This document shows positions 61,258 to 64,000 of a stretch of 64,000 nucleotides of DNA, piece by piece. The position numbers were made by a program, and so were the translations under genes. The notes under the pieces were generated by a model. The model searched no databases and was not told where the DNA came from. It saw nothing but the letters and a program-made list of their open reading frames with translations. The first letter of the stretch is position 1. Every line of letters starts with the position of its first letter. Where the stretch lies: the NCBI RefSeq assembly GCF_000420025.1, contig NZ_ATUD01000007.1, positions 124,001 through 188,000 on the forward strand, given 5' to 3'. The DNA comes from Patulibacter americanus DSM 16676. Its GTDB lineage: Bacteria > Actinomycetota > Thermoleophilia > Solirubrobacterales > Solirubrobacteraceae.

Positions 61258-61324
61258 GGCGGGAGGAGTCCGGGTCCGCCGCCGAAGTGGCCCGTTTGCA
61301 GGCCCTTCGGCTGCGCGTCCGACC

Positions 61325-61341
61325 TTCACGGGACGTTCACG
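61325..61341 (+). promoter_or_regulatory. PHO box upstream of GH31 gene
   Basis: TTCACG at 61325-61330 and 61336-61341 are 11 bp apart, in the orientation facing the GH31 gene, whose GTG is 33 bp further on. The same sequence within 100 bp of the four-unit array suggests that both divergent genes respond to phosphate. Confidence 0.6.
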
Positions 61342-61373
61342 TGGCGGCGTCGCGAAGGCCCCAGCATGCCTCC

Positions 61374-63884
61374 GTGTCCTCGGTCGCCCCGCTCGCCTCG
61401 CTGCCGGTCCTGCTCGAGCGCGGACGGGTGCGCGTGGCGGTCGCCACCTCGCCCCTCCGGGTCGTGGTGCTGCGCGACGACCGGCCCATCGTGGCCGGCC
61501 TGGGGCTGTGGGCGTGCGACGGCACCGTCGACGACCGCTTCGTGCGCGTGACGGAGGGCGTGGTCGCGCGGGAGCACCGCGAGGCCGAGGATCCCGTCGT
61601 CGAGGTCCACCCCGTCGTGCTGCCGCCCACGCGCGCGCCGATCGGCCGCGAGGAGCGCGACGCGGAGCCCGCGGTGGCCCCCGACGGGGGACGGGCCGGC
61701 GGCCGGCCGGCGGACCCGAGCGCCACCTTCGCCGTGCGCTTCGGCTCCGGCCGCACGGGCACGCTGCGCGTGCTCCTTCCCGCCCCCGACGTCGTCACGC
61801 TCGAGTTCGCCGGCGACCCCGGCGACGGCGCGCAGCCGCACCTGCGCACGGGCTTCCGCTGGCCCGTCGCCGCCGGCACCCGCCTGGCGGGCCTGGGCGC
61901 GCGGCACCACCCCGCCGTGGACCACGCGGGCCGCGACATCCAGCTCGGGGCGGACCGCCGCTACCTCGGCCCGGGGTGCGCGCCCGAGATGGCGGCGCGC
62001 GGCGGGATCCCCCAGGGCGACTACGCGCCGATCCCGTTCCTCCAGTCCGGCGCGGGCTGGGCCGCGTGGCTCGACACCGCCGGCAACGGCACGCGGTTCG
62101 ACCTGGCCGACGACGCGGTCGCCCCGAGCGTCCGCACCGTGGCCGGCCCCCTGCGCCTGCACCTGCTGCTGCAGCCCGGGCCCGCCGCCCGGCTCGGCGC
62201 GTTCGCCCGCGCCACGGGCCGGCCGGCGCTCCTGCCGGCCTGGGGCTACGGGTTCTGGAAGTCGCGCGACATCCACCGCCACCAGGACGAGGTCGAGGAG
62301 GACGTCCACGGCTGCCGGTGGCACGGGATCCCCGTCGACGCCGTCGTGCTCGACTCGCCGTGGGAGACGAACTACAACACCTGGCGCCCGAACCCCCACC
62401 AGTTCCCGGACTTCGCGGGCATGGTGGCGCGGCTGCGCGCCGACGGTGTGCGGACCGTCGTCTGGGTGACGCCGTGGGTGAACGTCGACTCCGCCGGCGG
62501 CCAGACCCCGCCGGACCCCGCGTCGATCCGGCTGCACCGCCGCCCGGCGGAGACCTACGCGGAGGGCGTGCGCGTCGGGGCGTTCGTCCGTCCCCCGGCG
62601 GGCGAGGAGGCCTACCACGCGGCGGCGGCCGCCCCGGCGTTCGCCACGGAGGCGGGCACCGCGGAGGCCGGCGCCCCGGAGGCGGGCGCCGGGCCGCGTG
62701 CCGGGGCCGGCGCCCGGGCCCGGCGGGGCAACGGTCCCGAGCCCGGCGCCGGTGTCGAACCGGCCCGGGAGGACGCCCCCTACGTCGCCCAGTGGTGGAT
62801 GGGCCGCGGCTCACCCATCGACTTCACCGGGCCCGGCGAGCCGTGGTGGCGGGCGCAGGCGCACGAGACCCTGGCGCTGGGCGTGCAGGGCATCAAGGCC
62901 GACGACGGCGAGGGCTACTACCTGCCCGAGGACGTGCGGTTCGCCGACGGCAGCGACGGCGCGCGCCGCGCGTGGCGGTGGGGCGACGACTACCGCCGCT
63001 CCATGCGCCGGGCGCTGCAGGACGTCCACCCCGGCGACGGCGTCCTCTTCGGCCGCTCGGGCTGGACGGGTCAGCAGGCCACGGGGATGCTCTGGGCCGG
63101 CGACCAGGCGTCGGACTTCTGGTCGCTGAAGGTCATGCTCGCGGCGACGGTCTCCGCCGCGCACTCCGGCGTCTCGAACTGGTCGCACGACATCGGCGGC
63201 TACCTCGGCGACGCCGGCGTGCGGCGCGCGACGGGCGAGCTGCTCGTGCGCTGGGCGCAGCTCGGCTGCTTCACCCCGCTCATGCAGGCCCACGCGCGCC
63301 TGGAGCAGGAGCCCTGGACGTACGACCACGAGACGCTCGCGCACTTCCGCGGCGCCGTCCTGCTGCACGAGATGCTCGTCCCGTACGTGCGTGCCGCCGC
63401 CCGCACGGCCGCTCGCAGCGGGCTGCCGATCACCCGCCCGCTGAGCCTGCTGGACCCCGGCGACGACGAGGGCTGGGCGACGCCCGACGCCTTCGGCTAC
63501 GGACCCTCGTTGCTCGTCGCGCCCGTGGTCGAGGAGAGTGCCGAGGAGCGCACCGTGCGCCTGCCCGCCGGCCACTGGATCGCTGCGTGGTCGGGCGAGC
63601 GCTTCGCCGGCCGGCAGACCGTCACGGTGCCGGCCCCGCTGGGACGCGTCCCGGTGTGGGTCCGCGAGGGCGCGATCGTCGTCTCGCATCCGGCCGAGCA
63701 CGTGGCCCGCGGCCTCGGCTCGACGCCCGACGCGGAGGCCCCCTACGTGGCGACGCTGTGGGGCACGCCCCGCCACGGCCGCGCGCTGGCGCACCTGCCG
63801 GACGGGTCGCCGGTGCGCTGGGTGCGCGGGCGGTGGGAGCTGCCGGAGGGGCGCGACGTGACGACGGTCGAGCGGCGAGCGTAG
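61374..63884 (+). CDS. GH31-family glycosidase
   Basis: About 836 residues from GTG 61374; the start is placed after the PHO box and the frame upstream is unlike the family. Catalytic nucleophile Asp is in GVQGIKADDGEGYY (about residue 510) and acid/base Asp in LWAGDQASDF (about 577). Other GH31 landmarks are GYGFWKSRDIHRH, VVLDSPWETNYNTW and HSGVSNWSHDIGGYLGD. An Ala/Gly/Pro-rich insertion of about 60 residues lies near 415-475. No signal peptide is visible, so it is cytoplasmic. It probably cleaves alpha-glucoside or alpha-xyloside bonds. It is divergent from the glycosyltransferase operon. Confidence 0.92.
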   Translation: MSSVAPLASLPVLLERGRVRVAVATSPLRVVVLRDDRPIVAGLGLWACDGTVDDRFVRVTEGVVAREHREAEDPVVEVHPVVLPPTRAPIGREERDAEPAVAPDGGRAGGRPADPSATFAVRFGSGRTGTLRVLLPAPDVVTLEFAGDPGDGAQPHLRTGFRWPVAAGTRLAGLGARHHPAVDHAGRDIQLGADRRYLGPGCAPEMAARGGIPQGDYAPIPFLQSGAGWAAWLDTAGNGTRFDLADDAVAPSVRTVAGPLRLHLLLQPGPAARLGAFARATGRPALLPAWGYGFWKSRDIHRHQDEVEEDVHGCRWHGIPVDAVVLDSPWETNYNTWRPNPHQFPDFAGMVARLRADGVRTVVWVTPWVNVDSAGGQTPPDPASIRLHRRPAETYAEGVRVGAFVRPPAGEEAYHAAAAAPAFATEAGTAEAGAPEAGAGPRAGAGARARRGNGPEPGAGVEPAREDAPYVAQWWMGRGSPIDFTGPGEPWWRAQAHETLALGVQGIKADDGEGYYLPEDVRFADGSDGARRAWRWGDDYRRSMRRALQDVHPGDGVLFGRSGWTGQQATGMLWAGDQASDFWSLKVMLAATVSAAHSGVSNWSHDIGGYLGDAGVRRATGELLVRWAQLGCFTPLMQAHARLEQEPWTYDHETLAHFRGAVLLHEMLVPYVRAAARTAARSGLPITRPLSLLDPGDDEGWATPDAFGYGPSLLVAPVVEESAEERTVRLPAGHWIAAWSGERFAGRQTVTVPAPLGRVPVWVREGAIVVSHPAEHVARGLGSTPDAEAPYVATLWGTPRHGRALAHLPDGSPVRWVRGRWELPEGRDVTTVERRA

Positions 63885-63900
63885 TCCGGCAGGGGTGCCG

Positions 63901-64000
63901 CTACGGGACGACAACGAGTCCGAGCTCCAGGACCGCCTCGCGGACGATGGCCGCGGCCTCCGACGGCGTGAGCAGCACGTGACGGGTCGGGTCGTGCTCG
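63901..64000 (-). CDS. C-terminal fragment of an unidentified gene running off the right edge
   Basis: The minus-strand frame ending with TAG at 63903-63901 reads HVLLTPSEAAAIVREAVLEL and ends GLVVVP, with nearly every third codon position G or C, as in real genes here. Only 33 residues are visible, so the family cannot be named. It is convergent with the GH31 gene, 16 bp apart. Confidence 0.5.
   Translation of the reverse strand, partial: EHDPTRHVLLTPSEAAAIVREAVLELGLVVVP

Overview
The window is about 75-80% G+C, uses GTG starts heavily, and packs genes tightly with many ATGA/GTGA stop-start overlaps. The gene set (LAL-type LuxR regulators, a PknB-like kinase, cytochrome c maturation System I with a cysteine-type CcmE, a Pst locus with PHO-box-like direct repeats, GH31 and GT4 enzymes) suggests a high-GC actinobacterium, probably Thermoleophilia/Solirubrobacterales (Conexibacter/Patulibacter-like). 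That placement is inference; no rRNA lies in the window.

Layout. 1-1057: a lower-GC edge segment, with a 190-residue unknown gene overlapping an Mrr-like nuclease gene that runs off the left end. 1240-4215: beta-propeller-like exported protein, PmbA/TldD-family protein, SecG. 4228-7388: ccmI-like, ccmF and ccmE; the rest of the cytochrome c maturation genes seen here (tlpA/ccmG-like, ccmH, ccdA) lie 17 kb away at 24711-26634. 8098-23909: an accessory block of three very large LAL regulators, three alpha/beta hydrolases, MaoC-like, MFS, NmrA-like and LtrA-like proteins. 24004-34996: cupin, tRNA-Gly(CCC), flavoprotein, argS, rlmH, phosphoesterase, lipoprotein plus PknB-like kinase, tgt and hsp20. 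35162-38523: exported protein, sulfite-oxidase-like protein, and a divergent marR/wrbA pair with a clear operator. 38636-45760: gpmI, tpiA, pgk, gap and uvrC on the minus strand. 45933-48795: two TadE-like proteins and a TadG-like membrane protein fused to a VanY carboxypeptidase and a lytic transglycosylase.

48918-63884 is the most coherent region: a phosphate-starvation locus. It holds pstS, a fused pstC-pstA, pstB, phoU, an OmpR-type response regulator, an orphan winged-helix regulator and a DUF47/PhoU-like gene. Next to it is a minus-strand operon encoding a PHP-phosphoesterase/GT4 fusion, a second GT4 and a DUF2334 deacetylase-like protein, divergent from a GH31 glycosidase. Direct repeats of GTGAA(C/A/G/T)-type half-sites at 11-bp period (PHO-box-like) lie upstream of pstS, between the orphan regulator and the DUF47 gene, and in the divergent gap between the glycosyltransferase operon and the GH31 gene. 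This suggests that sugar-conjugate or envelope remodelling is part of the phosphate response.

No insertion sequence, CRISPR array or origin was seen. No gap between genes exceeds about 300 bases.
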